DNA of 59,266 nucleotides from Ensifer sp. IC4062 (GCF_020193575.1 NZ_JADYVD010000047.1:1-59266), one strand, 5' to 3'. Shown: positions 9,320 through 17,899, counted from the stretch's first letter. Numbers and translations: made by a program. Notes: a model not told the origin generated them from the sequence alone.

Positions 9320-10458
9320 CGTTCCTCCGCCATCGCGACCTTTAGGCGTTCCAGCATATGCGCGATCGCCGGCCGGTCGACATTCAGCGTGATCGCGATC
9401 CTCAGCCGCGCCGTGCCCTCGGGAACCGTAGGCGGGCGGATCGCGCGGAGGTCGAATCCTTCGGTGCGCAGGCGCGCGGCGATCCTCACGGCCCGGCCGT
9501 TGTCGCCGATCATCACCGGGAGGATCTGAGATCCGCTGCCTTCGATGCCGAGCATCGCAGCGAGCGCCGCATTGGCAAAGGCGCTGAGAGCCTCGAATTC
9601 CGCCCGGCGCTGCGGTTCCTCCGCGGTGATCCGCAACGCCTCGCGAACGGCGGCTGCCGTTAGCGGCGATGGCGCGGTCGAATAGATGAAGCCGCGGGCG
9701 CGGTTGACGAGATAGTCGCAAAGGATTCGGCTGGCGCCGAGCAACGCGCCGGAGACGCCCAGCGCCTTGCCGCAGGTATGCAGCACCACAACGTTTTCCC
9801 GACCCTCAAGCGCCGCCGAAAAGCCGCGCCCGCCGGGGCCGAAAACACCGGTGGCATGGGCCTCGTCGATGACCAGAAAGCCATCGTGCTCTTCTGCGAG
9901 TGCGGCAAGTTCCATAAGCGGCGCCCGGTCGCCGTCCATCGAATAGAGGCTTTCAACCGCAATCCACGGGTGCCCGGTTCCGCCGGCGCCGCGCCACTTA
10001 CGGATGGCGCCGGCGAAGGCATCCACATCGTTGTGCCCCGCGGTAACCGCCTGCACCTTGCTTGCTGCGATCCCCTCATGCACGCTCGCGTGGATCAACG
10101 CGTCATGAACGATGATGTCGTCGCGCTGCGGCAGGGTCGAAAACAGAGCGGCATTGGCCGTATAGCCGCTGCCGAAAAACATCGACCGCTCCGCGCCGAA
10201 GAATACGGCCGCCTCGAACTCAAGCGCCTCATGCTCCGGATGATTGCCGCGCAACAGCCGCGATCCGCCGGCGCCGACCGGCACCCCGCGCTCGACGGCT
10301 GCGCTGATTGCGGCTTTGAGGCGCGGCGAGTTGGCGAGCGCCAGATAGTCGTTCGATGTGAAATCAGTCCCACTTTCGGCAAGCAGTGCCCGTCGCCGCC
10401 CCTTTCGCGCGAGCCCCTGCAACGTCCTCTCATAGGCGTCGAGAGCACGCCTGCTCAT
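9316..10458 (-). CDS. bioF: BioF, 8-amino-7-oxononanoate (KAPA) synthase
   Basis: 380 residues of the alpha-oxoamine synthase family (PLP fold type I). Motifs include FTSNDYLALANS, GSGYTANAALF, VIDEAHATGVFGPGG and the PLP Lys in HTCGKALGVSGALL. It condenses pimeloyl-ACP with alanine and releases CO2. It overlaps bioB upstream by 4 bases and bioD downstream, in the middle of the operon. Length and motifs look intact. Confidence 0.95.
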   Translation of the reverse strand: MSRRALDAYERTLQGLARKGRRRALLAESGTDFTSNDYLALANSPRLKAAISAAVERGVPVGAGGSRLLRGNHPEHEALEFEAAVFFGAERSMFFGSGYTANAALFSTLPQRDDIIVHDALIHASVHEGIAASKVQAVTAGHNDVDAFAGAIRKWRGAGGTGHPWIAVESLYSMDGDRAPLMELAALAEEHDGFLVIDEAHATGVFGPGGRGFSAALEGRENVVVLHTCGKALGVSGALLGASRILCDYLVNRARGFIYSTAPSPLTAAAVREALRITAEEPQRRAEFEALSAFANAALAAMLGIEGSGSQILPVMIGDNGRAVRIAARLRTEGFDLRAIRPPTVPEGTARLRIAITLNVDRPAIAHMLERLKVAMAEER

Positions 10459-11474
10459 TCGGCCGGCTCCATGTCCGCCGGCCGCAGTTCCATCGGCTTC
10501 AGCCCGAGCCGGCGGAACAGTGCCGCATCGTGGTCCTCGCCGGGGTTGTCGGCGGTCAACAGCGTCTCGCCAACGAAGATCGAATTCGCCCCGGCGAAGA
10601 AACAGAGAGCCTGAATCTCGTCGGTCATCTCCGTGCGGCCGGCTGAAAGGCGGACATGGGACTGCGGCATCAGGATACGGGCGAGCGCGATCGCCCGGAC
10701 GAAATCGATCGGATCGACCGGCGGCGCATCAGCGAGCTTCGAGCCGGGAATGGGAATCAGCATGTTGACCGGCACGCTTTCGGGGGCGGTCGGAAGATTG
10801 GCGAGCGTCACCAGCATCGAAACGCGGTCATCGATCGTCTCGCCCATTCCCAATATGCCGCCGGCGCAGACCTTGATGCCCGCATCACGGACATTGGCAA
10901 GCGTTTCCAGGCGGTCGGAGAAGGTGCGGGTGGTGATGATCTCGCCGTAGAAGCGCTCCGAGGTATCTATATTATGATTGTAGTAATCGAGCCCAGCATC
11001 TGCCAGCCGCTCCGATTGGGCCGGCGACAGCATGCCAAGGGTCATGCAGGTTTCCATCCCGAGCGCCTTCACCGCGCGAATCATGGCGGCGATCGCCTCC
11101 ATGTCCCGCTCCTTCGGGCTGCGCCACGCGGCCCCCATGCAGTAGCGCGTCGCCCCGCCTTCCCTGGCTTTGCGCGCCTCAGCGATGACCCGTTCGACCT
11201 CCATCAGTTTCGACGCCTTGAGCCCGGTCGGGTAATGCGCCGACTGACTGCAATAGCCGCAATCCTCCGCACATCCACCGGTCTTGATGGACAGGAGCCG
11301 GCTCATCTGCACGGCGTTCGGATCGAAATGCGCGCGGTGGACGGAATGGGCGCGGAACAGGAGATCGTTGAACGGAAAATTATAGATTTTTGCGGCCTCG
11401 GCGACGGTCCATCGCTCTGCCCTGGCCCCGGATTTGGCCCCAATTTCGCCCCCTATTCGGCGTTCATCTAGCAT
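10455..11474 (-). CDS. bioB: BioB, biotin synthase (radical SAM)
   Basis: 339 residues. The radical-SAM cluster site CAEDCGYCSQ is present (CxxxCxxC), along with YNHNIDTSERFY and the C-terminal CFFAGANSIFVGE. It inserts sulfur into dethiobiotin, using one 4Fe-4S cluster for SAM cleavage and a second cluster as sulfur donor. It is the first gene of the leftward operon bioB-F-D-A-Z. A strong GGGGAGGAG lies ahead of the ATG at 11474 and a BioR box lies 52-61 bases upstream of the start, so biotin-responsive repression is expected. Confidence 0.95.
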   Translation of the reverse strand: MLDERRIGGEIGAKSGARAERWTVAEAAKIYNFPFNDLLFRAHSVHRAHFDPNAVQMSRLLSIKTGGCAEDCGYCSQSAHYPTGLKASKLMEVERVIAEARKAREGGATRYCMGAAWRSPKERDMEAIAAMIRAVKALGMETCMTLGMLSPAQSERLADAGLDYYNHNIDTSERFYGEIITTRTFSDRLETLANVRDAGIKVCAGGILGMGETIDDRVSMLVTLANLPTAPESVPVNMLIPIPGSKLADAPPVDPIDFVRAIALARILMPQSHVRLSAGRTEMTDEIQALCFFAGANSIFVGETLLTADNPGEDHDAALFRRLGLKPMELRPADMEPAE

Positions 11475-11525
11475 TCCTAGAGCTCCTCCCCGTGCGCAAC
11501 AGCTTGTGTAGATAGATTCTAGTTT

Positions 11526-11535
11526 TTATCTATAA
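11526..11535 (-). promoter_or_regulatory. BioR box upstream of bioB
   Basis: TTATCTATAA, an exact match to the TTATMKATAA palindrome known for the GntR-type repressor BioR in alphaproteobacteria. It lies 52-61 bases ahead of the bioB ATG, where it could block RNA polymerase. The same site in reverse orientation lies before bioR. Confidence 0.88.
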
Positions 11536-11685
11536 TCTATTCGAACCCGACGCGGCGCAACCGCCTAAGCGGCGAGCAGGCACCGAACTTCAACCATGAC
11601 GGGATGGCGGATCTATCGATCGGCCACGACGAATTCTCGCCCAAATCCGGAAAAATGTTGCAAATGCAATCTACTAGCGTCGTGA

Positions 11686-12354
11686 TCAGCCGACGATCGC
11701 AAAGGTGCCAGGCAGGGAACCGGATGTATTTTTCATCGGCTTTTGGCCGATCCTCTGAACGTGGCGCCCCAGCACGGCGGCGGCGTTCTCGGTCTTGCCC
11801 TGACGAAGGAAGGCCAGAATCGAGCGATGATCGTGATCGGGCTTGGCTTCCCAGTTCGACCGCCACGTTGCAAACAGAAAACGCGCGCTGACCGCATGCA
11901 GGTCGTCGATAGCAGCAAGCAGGCGCGGCATGCCGCAGGGCGTCAGGATCAGCCGGTGGAAGCGTCGGTTCGCCTCCTCCCAGGAGCGCAGATCGCGGGC
12001 GTTGTCCGCTTCGGTCGTCACCCTCTCGGCCTCATTGAGGATCGAAGGCGTCAGATGCGGAGCCGCATGGCGAAGCGCGAGGATTTCGAGCGCGGCGCGC
12101 ATCTCCGCAACCTCGCGAACCTCCTTGAGACTGAAGGACGCGACCCGCACTCCACGGCGCGGTTCACTGACAGCGAGGCCCTGCGCTTCAAGCCTACGGA
12201 ATGCCTCGCGCACAGGCACATGGCTCGTTCCGAACTCCTCGGCGATATGGTCCTGCCGGAGCTTGGCGCCCGGCTCCATTACGCCCGTCACAATCCGATC
12301 GGCAAGGATGCGGCTAATGCGGGTGGCAATAGTGTCTTCGTTCCTGTTGGTCAT
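11686..12354 (-). CDS. bioR: BioR, GntR-family biotin repressor
   Basis: 222 residues. An N-terminal winged helix (about 8-75: LRQDHIAEEFGTSHVPVREAFRRLEAQGL) is followed by an all-helical FCD effector domain, as in the FadR subfamily. It stands upstream of the bio operon on the same strand, 212 bases from bioB, and both genes carry BioR boxes, so it is assigned as BioR, repressing biotin synthesis and itself. No biotin ligase-type repressor domain is present. Confidence 0.88.
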   Translation of the reverse strand: MTNRNEDTIATRISRILADRIVTGVMEPGAKLRQDHIAEEFGTSHVPVREAFRRLEAQGLAVSEPRRGVRVASFSLKEVREVAEMRAALEILALRHAAPHLTPSILNEAERVTTEADNARDLRSWEEANRRFHRLILTPCGMPRLLAAIDDLHAVSARFLFATWRSNWEAKPDHDHRSILAFLRQGKTENAAAVLGRHVQRIGQKPMKNTSGSLPGTFAIVG

Positions 12355-12357
12355 ATT

Positions 12358-12367
12358 TTATAGATAA
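12358..12367 (-). promoter_or_regulatory. BioR box abutting the bioR start codon
   Basis: TTATAGATAA on the + strand, so TTATCTATAA reading with bioR. It ends only 3 bases before the bioR ATG, leaving no room for a normal ribosome site behind it. This suggests autoregulation with a very short leader, or a true bioR start somewhat further in. Confidence 0.82.
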
Positions 12368-12703
12368 TTTGCAGCAGGCTCGCTGTCGAGCCGGACAGAG
12401 ATTGCCACCGATCTGCCAGTGACGGAGGCCGCGAGCCAATCAAAACATACGGCCGCCTTTTGCAACGTCGCGACAGGGAGTTTTGCGCCGCTGCGATGGC
12501 CTCGATGACGGACAACGCGGCCTGTGCGCGCGCTCGCTTGAGATGTCGGTCCCCGCACCCGTTCGAGACAATGGATCGATGATGTGACCGCCGCCAATCG
12601 ACTTTGCATCCATTCGCGTTGACAGGATTCGAACGGGAGACCCACCTCGAACAGGAGTTCGTAAGCAAGTATCGACGGCTCATTGAGAATCAGCTTGAGT
12701 CAG
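12368..12703. other. Gap between bioR and Doc/Fic gene with a tRNA-like scar
   Basis: About 336 bases without a trusted gene. Near 12618-12645 the minus strand reads like the T-arm end of a tRNA (CCCGTTCGAATCCTG), but the stems do not pair and no complete tRNA can be drawn. It may be a leftover of an integration site. The bioR promoter also lies here. Confidence 0.3.
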
Positions 12704-13024
12704 CTACTGTCCCACTAACCTAGACTTAAACCAGGTCACCAGTTCGTCGAAATCAATCTGCCCAGCAGCGACGGCAACGACGAGATCATCGACGGGTTCG
12801 TCGTCCGGAATATCCAGCCTATACCCGCTACGATCGACTAAGATTTCGACAAGGAGCCAGGCTGTTCGTTTATTACCGTCCACGAAACCGTGATTGCCGA
12901 CCATGCTGTGCAGAAGGGCTGCGGCCTTCCGAGCAATAGGGCGATAATACCCCGAATAGGGTCGCGCCAGAGCCGACTCGATCAGGTGCAGGCTGCTAAC
13001 GCCTTTCAGGCCGCCATACGTCAA
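12704..13024 (-). CDS. Doc/Fic-family toxin
   Basis: 106 residues from a TTG at 13024. The core motif HGFVDGNKRTA has the NKR ending of Doc kinases rather than NGR of AMP-transferring Fic proteins. Doc enzymes phosphorylate EF-Tu and stop translation. The preceding LIESALARP and a C-terminal helix fit the family. Family-like residues (YRLTLADAITAHDEA) continue upstream of 13024 in frame as far as a stop near 13092, without an ATG, GTG or TTG, so the natural start is unclear or the 5' end has been altered. The small partner gene lies directly upstream. Confidence 0.75.
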   Translation of the reverse strand: MTYGGLKGVSSLHLIESALARPYSGYYRPIARKAAALLHSMVGNHGFVDGNKRTAWLLVEILVDRSGYRLDIPDDEPVDDLVVAVAAGQIDFDELVTWFKSRLVGQ

Positions 13025-13079
13025 GGCTTCATCGTGAGCGGTGATGGCGTCCGCGAGGGTCAGCCTGTAGTGCCGACGA

Positions 13080-13265
13080 CTAGCGATCTGCCAGACGCTT
13101 CAGCGCCGAACTGCGCCTGGACGAAGCTTCCCTGACCGTAGCCTCCGTTTTTGAACTTGCCTTAGCGGCACCCTTGTGCGTGACAACCTCCATGAAACGG
13201 CCTGTGGCAGCTTCACGCTTGACCCACCCGCCCTTTACCGGAGTTGTCTCAGATCGCTTCTTCAT
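13080..13265 (-). CDS. Small antitoxin-like partner of Doc/Fic
   Basis: About 61 residues, basic, starting at the ATG at 13265 with AGGA four bases before it; a GTG at 13277 is the alternative. The central KREAATGRFMEV and the C-terminal RRSSALKRLADR are patterns that I associate with short proteins encoded before Doc/Fic toxins. It would neutralise the toxin and perhaps regulate the pair. Identification rests mostly on size and position. Confidence 0.6.
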   Translation of the reverse strand: MKKRSETTPVKGGWVKREAATGRFMEVVTHKGAAKASSKTEATVREASSRRSSALKRLADR

Positions 13266-14107
13266 AGTCCTAATCACGATTAAGCCTCTAACTTATATGC
13301 GGCGTTTCGTCGTTCTGCGCAAGGTCACGACGAGTGCCCTGCCACCTTTGTCCCTTTGTCTCTTCGATTGCAGGTTTCGCCGTCTCCTACTATCGTGACG
13401 GCAACACCGGGGGCGCGCGATCTGTATGATCGAGAACGACCTCCTTACTATCCTCTATGTCGATCCTGATCGCCCTGTCCACGTCGGCGCGTATTAGATG
13501 CATCGCACGGCTGCCAAAGCAGCCGTGCGCTTGGCTGACAGCCGATGACGACGCGTCCTCTCGCGTTGGCGACGTTTGATCCTGTCGGTCGGTGGTTCAC
13601 GGCCCATTGATCGCGCTACTCTCAGACGCTCTCGAACGGCGGAGGCAAGGGAAGTCCCTACGAGCCGCCGCTCGCCGGGTGTCTAGCACCGCCTCGTTCG
13701 CAAGTGCACGCTTAATGGAACGCAATCGCGCTGGGAGCGTCGGCGACGGCCAGGAAAGGAATTGCCGGAACGCCGACAAATCGGGGCTCTCATCGGGTGT
13801 ATTACTACGTCCGCTACTTCGAAGCAGGTGCAGTGCTCAGAACCGACGGACACTTCGCGGCGCCGGATCGAGAGCGGCCCTCCGGAAGGGTAAGCCGCCG
13901 GGCCCCCCGATCATACCACCGCTCGACATAGACATTGTTGCGAGCCGGGGCGTAGGCATGAAGGATTGCGACGCCTCAGCCGCACGAGCAGAAAATTTCT
14001 TTCTCCATTTTCTGTTCCATCATCTGCTCCCCGCGAAACGAATTGGCGGCGCAAAAATCTGACTCCAACGGGACCGTTGCCGAACAGCAGAAACTCCCCT
14101 GTTTTGG
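13266..14107. other. Non-coding or decayed stretch with a perfect hairpin
   Basis: About 840 bases without a recognised gene. At 13504-13529 an 11-bp perfect stem (CGCACGGCTGC / GCAGCCGTGCG) closes a CAAA loop, without a T-run on either side. An open frame at 13592-14062 has a basic, low-complexity product unlike a real protein. The rest shows nothing that I can name. Confidence 0.4.
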
Positions 14108-14428
14108 TTATCTTGCGGCTGACGCATTTCGGACATCAATGGAAGCTGTCTCGAACGATCGCACCCTCTCGGCCGCATCGAGCGCCAAGCTTCTCCAGAG
14201 CTGATGTATAGCCTTGGCTACGTGGATCCAGGCCTGATCGGTGCCAGCGATTTCCAGGTCGGTAATGAGGCGCCCGAGCCTCGCAATGCAGTCGTCGATG
14301 TGGCCGCTAAGCCGAGACAGCTGATCGAAAGTGACCGCTGGATGCGCCAGCATTCTGGGCACAGTCGCCGTCGCTCGTTTCGCAAGATCTTCCTCGTCCC
14401 GGAGAGTTCTCTGCCACTCGTAAGTCAT
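14108..14428 (-). CDS. Small hypothetical protein
   Basis: 106 residues, predicted helical, no signal peptide or membrane span. I do not recognise the family. Support for a real gene is the ribosome site AAGGGA a few bases before the ATG at 14428 and a composition with regular heptad-like Leu/Ala/Arg spacing (LSRLSGHIDDCIARLGRLITDLEI), which could form a coiled coil. It lies downstream of the truncated fix genes on the same strand. Confidence 0.45.
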   Translation of the reverse strand: MTYEWQRTLRDEEDLAKRATATVPRMLAHPAVTFDQLSRLSGHIDDCIARLGRLITDLEIAGTDQAWIHVAKAIHQLWRSLALDAAERVRSFETASIDVRNASAAR

Positions 14429-14632
14429 GGCTATCCCTTTTCAGACCGCGACAGCATCGCCGATGGGTGCGGAATTAGTCAATGAGCAGGGGGGCGGAAT
14501 AGCGTGCGCGCATTTCATCGAACAGATTGTCGCGGCAGGCGGATGCTCCACCGTTCCGCTAGGATGGAAATCCGGGGCCCCCACTTGCTTTAAACGCTCC
14601 GGCGGTTCACTGCGTTGGCTGATCATAGCGGC

Positions 14633-14788
14633 TCACTTTGCTGCGGGTTGATTGAAGTTCGCGCGGTAGACATCCCGCTCGTGTCTGGAAGGGTCTTCGG
14701 CTCTGAAAGAAAAGCCTTCCTCGGTCTCTGGGAGCCTTGCTTTGGGCACGGTGTCGGCGAAATGGCGCGTGGCCGTGTAGGTTTCCAC
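14633..14788 (-). pseudogene. Shortened fixQ (ccoQ) remnant
   Basis: Starts at a GTG at 14788, 18 bases after the fixO stop, with AGGGGG ahead of it. The first 12 residues (VETYTATRHFAD) match the FixQ N-terminus. Then, instead of the Trp-Gly and the single membrane helix that define FixQ, the frame goes on with a charged 39-residue tail and stops at 14633. An internal deletion has removed the membrane segment. No fixP follows. Confidence 0.72.
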
Positions 14789-14806
14789 GTCGTCAGCCCC
14801 CTTTTT

Positions 14807-15538
14807 TCAGCGATTGCCGGTCGTATTGTCATAGCTGGAGAAGTCGACGAGCGTGCCGAGCATCTGGAGATAGGCGATGAGCGCGTCCATTTCCGTCAGC
14901 TTCTGCGGGTCGCCGTCGAAATCACCGAGCTTGGCCTTGGGATAGCGCGCCTCGATGCCGGACGTGTCGGCATTCGGATCGGCCTGCGCCTTGAGATCAG
15001 CAACCGCGTTGTCGCTCATCTCGTCCGTGTAGGGAACGCCGACCGCCCTGTTGGCCTTGAGGTTCATCGCGACATTCGTAACCTCGAGCGGTGTTTCCTT
15101 CAGGAAGGCGTAGCTCGGCATGACCGATTCCGGCACCACCGAGCGCGGCTCGATCATGTGCTGAACGTGCCATTCGTTGGAGTAGCGATCACCGACGCGG
15201 GCGAGGTCCGGCCCGGTGCGCTTCGAGCCCCACTGGAACGGGTGGTCGTACATCGACTCCGCCGCAAGCGAGTAATGCCCGTAGCGCTCGACCTCGTCGC
15301 GGAACGGCCGGATCATCTGGCTGTGGCAGACATAGCAGCCTTCGCGGATATAGATGTTGCGTCCGGCAAGCTCCAGCGGCGAATAGGGCCGCATGCCTTC
15401 GACCTTCTCGATGGTGTTTTCGAGATAGAAGAGCGGCGCGATTTCCACGATGCCGCCGATCGAGACGACGAGCAGGGAGCCGACGAGCAGCAAGGTGGCG
15501 TTGCGTTCGAGTAGCGCGTGTTTATCGAGAATGGACAT
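14807..15538 (-). CDS. fixO: FixO, monohaem subunit of cbb3 cytochrome oxidase
   Basis: 243 residues. An N-terminal membrane anchor (about 12-32, TLLLVGSLLVVSIGGIVEI) is followed by a periplasmic cytochrome c domain with the haem site CYVCH and a later Met ligand candidate. The open frame extends further upstream, but the ATG at 15538 has AGGAGGGC in place and lies 11 bases after fixN. It carries electrons to FixN during microaerobic respiration. Full length by family standard, although the partners fixQ and fixP are damaged or absent here. Confidence 0.93.
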   Translation of the reverse strand: MSILDKHALLERNATLLLVGSLLVVSIGGIVEIAPLFYLENTIEKVEGMRPYSPLELAGRNIYIREGCYVCHSQMIRPFRDEVERYGHYSLAAESMYDHPFQWGSKRTGPDLARVGDRYSNEWHVQHMIEPRSVVPESVMPSYAFLKETPLEVTNVAMNLKANRAVGVPYTDEMSDNAVADLKAQADPNADTSGIEARYPKAKLGDFDGDPQKLTEMDALIAYLQMLGTLVDFSSYDNTTGNR

Positions 15539-15549
15539 TATCTGCCCTC

Positions 15550-17169
15550 CTATTCCGCGGGCTGCGGCACCGGCGTCGCACCGAGAATCGGGGCTTCGTC
15601 GCGCACGCGTCCGAGGATCGTCATTGTTACGTTGAAGGCCATGACGAGTGCGCCGGCGAGGAACAGGGCGCCGCCTGCGGCACGCATGATGTAGTAGGGG
15701 AACATCGCCGCGACCGATTCCGCGAAGGAATAGACGAGGAAGCCCTGGTCGTCGTATTCGCGCCACATCAGCCCCTGCTGGATGCCGGCGACCCACATAG
15801 TTGCGGCATAGACGACGATGCCGAGGGTCGCGAGCCAGAAGTGCCAGTTGACCATGCGCACGCTATAGAGCCGCTCGCGGTTCCACAGCTTCGGAACGAG
15901 ATAGTAGATCGCGCCGAAGGTGATCAGTCCGTTCCAGCCGAGCGCGCCGGAATGCACGTGGCCGATGGTCCAGTCGGTGTAGTGGCTGAGCGAGTTGACC
16001 GTCTTGATCGACATCATCGGCCCTTCGAAGGTCGCCATGCCGTAGAAGGCGACGGCCATGATCATCATGCGCACGATGGGGTCGGTGCGGACCTTGTCCC
16101 AGGCACCCGAGAGCGTCATCAGGCCGTTGATCATGCCGCCCCAAGAGGGCATCCACAGCATGACGGAGAAGACCATGCCGAGCGTCTGCGCCCAGTCGGG
16201 CAGCGCGGTATAGTGGAGGTGGTGCGGCCCCGCCCAGATGTACATGAAGATCAGCGCCCAGAAGTGGATGATCGACAGCCGGTAGGAATAGACGGGACGG
16301 TTTACCTGCTTGGGGATGAAGTAGTACATCATCGCCAGGAAGCCGGCCGTCAGGAAGAAGCCTACTGCGTTGTGCCCGTACCACCACTGTGTCAGCGCGT
16401 CCTGAACGCCCGAGAAGGCCGAATAGCTCTTCGAACCGAGGAAGGAGACCGGCACCGCCAAATTGTTGACGATGTGCAGCATGGCGATGGTGACGATGAA
16501 GGCGAGATAGAACCAGTTTGCCACATAGATATGAGGCTCCTTGCGCACAAGGATCGTGCCGAGGAAGGCGACGAGATACGCAACCCAGACGATGGTGAGC
16601 CAGAGGTCGACGTACCATTCCGGTTCCGCGTATTCGCGGCTCTGGGTAATTCCGAGCAGGTAACCGGTAGCCGCGAGGACGATGAAGAGCTGGTACCCCC
16701 AAAAGACGAACCAGCCGAGATTGCCGCCGAAGAGGCGTGCGCGGCTGGTGCGCTGCACGACATAGAAGGACGTCGCGATCAGCGCGTTGCCGCCAAAGGC
16801 GAAGATGACGGCCGAGGTGTGCAGCGGCCGCGTGCGGCCGAAATTGAACCATGGCTCGATATTGAGGTCCGGAAAGGCGAGCTGCAGCGCCACGATGACA
16901 CCGACCAGGAAGCCGACGACGCCCCAGAACACCGTGGCGATGACGCCATATTTCACGACCTCGTCGAAATACTCCGACTGCGGGGGTACCGCTCCTGCGA
17001 CAGCCGGGCGGAAATCGATCCGTCGCAGGAGCAGGACCGTGCCGCCGAGCAGCACGTAAAACAGCACCCACATATGTGCGCCGAAGAGGCGGTCCTGAGC
17101 GAAGCCAGCCCCAACCAGCGCCAGGAAGGCGCCGACCCCGAGCACGATCATCTCGAATGTGTATTTCAT
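15550..17169 (-). CDS. fixN: FixN, catalytic subunit of cbb3 cytochrome oxidase
   Basis: 539 residues, the normal FixN length, starting at the ATG at 17169. About twelve membrane helices hold the His ligands for the low-spin haem and the haem-copper centre, including RPLHTSAVIFAFGGNALI, WWYGHNAVGFFLTA, AGPHHLHYTALPDW and WTIGHVHSGALGWNG. It reduces oxygen at nodule-level concentrations with high affinity. A perfect anaerobox lies about 100 bases upstream. The gene appears intact; a working oxidase would need fixP from another locus. Confidence 0.95.
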   Translation of the reverse strand: MKYTFEMIVLGVGAFLALVGAGFAQDRLFGAHMWVLFYVLLGGTVLLLRRIDFRPAVAGAVPPQSEYFDEVVKYGVIATVFWGVVGFLVGVIVALQLAFPDLNIEPWFNFGRTRPLHTSAVIFAFGGNALIATSFYVVQRTSRARLFGGNLGWFVFWGYQLFIVLAATGYLLGITQSREYAEPEWYVDLWLTIVWVAYLVAFLGTILVRKEPHIYVANWFYLAFIVTIAMLHIVNNLAVPVSFLGSKSYSAFSGVQDALTQWWYGHNAVGFFLTAGFLAMMYYFIPKQVNRPVYSYRLSIIHFWALIFMYIWAGPHHLHYTALPDWAQTLGMVFSVMLWMPSWGGMINGLMTLSGAWDKVRTDPIVRMMIMAVAFYGMATFEGPMMSIKTVNSLSHYTDWTIGHVHSGALGWNGLITFGAIYYLVPKLWNRERLYSVRMVNWHFWLATLGIVVYAATMWVAGIQQGLMWREYDDQGFLVYSFAESVAAMFPYYIMRAAGGALFLAGALVMAFNVTMTILGRVRDEAPILGATPVPQPAE

Positions 17170-17269
17170 GGTTGGGTCCCCAACTTTCTCAAATCGCTGA
17201 CGACGGCGCACCAAACGACGCAAGCCGCCGCAACCTGCCCTGATTTGTCAGAATCGCTCATCGTCAACC

Positions 17270-17283
17270 TTGATCTAGATCAA
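17270..17283. promoter_or_regulatory. Anaerobox (FixK/FNR site) between fixN and hemerythrin gene
   Basis: TTGATCTAGATCAA, a perfect TTGAT-N4-ATCAA palindrome. Its centre is 107 bases before the fixN ATG and 86 bases before the hemerythrin ATG on the other strand. One FixK dimer could activate one or both divergent promoters under low oxygen. Confidence 0.9.
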
Positions 17284-17361
17284 GGCTGGCCCTGCCGCGT
17301 TGACGCATCTTGCGAGCATGGAGGGCTGCACGTGAGGCGATGGTGGGAAGGGCCGGAGCGC

Positions 17362-17877
17362 ATGAGAATAAAGATCAACGGCCGAACGCTATCGAGCAGA
17401 GCGCGGCCCCCTGCATCAGGAGAGCCGCCGGTGGAACCGTTGGCCTGGCTGGCCAGCGCTCACCATGATCAGCTCGCGCTCTGCGACAACCTGGAAGCGA
17501 TTGCCGATAGCCTCCCGGAAAAGATCGACCGCGAGACCTGTGCCTACGCGGCAAAGGTGATCGGACCGATGATGCGGGATCTCCATGCCGGCGAGGAACA
17601 GCGGGTTTTTGCCTGGATCGAGCAATGCTTTGCAGGCGACGCTTCCGTGCATGCCCTGTTGGAGCGTCTGAAATACGAGCACTGCGAAGACGAGTGCTTC
17701 GCCGAGGAACTGACCGAAATGCTCGGTCGCCTGGGGGCGGCCGACAGGACCGTCAATGCCGAGACCGCCGGCTACATGCTGCGCGGCTTCTTCACCAGCG
17801 TGCGACGGCACATCAGGTTCGAACAGGAGTGCCTTTGCAGCGTGCTTGTCCGGCGTCCAGGCGAAACGTCCTGCTGA
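17362..17877 (+). CDS. Hemerythrin-like (HHE) protein
   Basis: About 171 residues from the ATG at 17362 with GGAG just upstream. The helical bundle carries metal-ligand candidates: HHDQL, the RDLHAGEEQRVF helix, KYEHCEDE and RRHIRFEQECL. Such proteins bind oxygen, nitric oxide or iron in a di-iron site. The much longer open frame running from 15841 across the back of fixN is an antisense shadow. Divergence from fixN over a shared anaerobox suggests low-oxygen induction and a role near respiration, such as oxygen or NO handling; that role is inference. Confidence 0.75.
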   Translation: MRIKINGRTLSSRARPPASGEPPVEPLAWLASAHHDQLALCDNLEAIADSLPEKIDRETCAYAAKVIGPMMRDLHAGEEQRVFAWIEQCFAGDASVHALLERLKYEHCEDECFAEELTEMLGRLGAADRTVNAETAGYMLRGFFTSVRRHIRFEQECLCSVLVRRPGETSC

Positions 17878-17899
17878 TCCTCTCGCAACGAGCCGGCTA

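Noticed and set aside
8010..10614. Long plus-strand frames opposite bioA, bioD and bioF
   Set aside because: They mirror well-identified bio genes and show no family features or ribosome sites.
12600..12660. Complete tRNA gene
   Set aside because: T-arm-like bases are present, but acceptor, D and anticodon stems cannot be formed; the same holds at 34.57 and 56.2 kb.
13592..14062. 156-codon plus-strand frame
   Set aside because: Basic, low-complexity product without motif or ribosome site; kept only as unassigned DNA.
15841..17361. Very long plus-strand frame (678 codons in total) across the back of fixN
   Set aside because: It is antisense to an intact fixN and rich in Asp/Glu/Arg, as expected from a shadow of high-GC coding. 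Only its last 172 codons, from the ATG at 17362, form a real gene.
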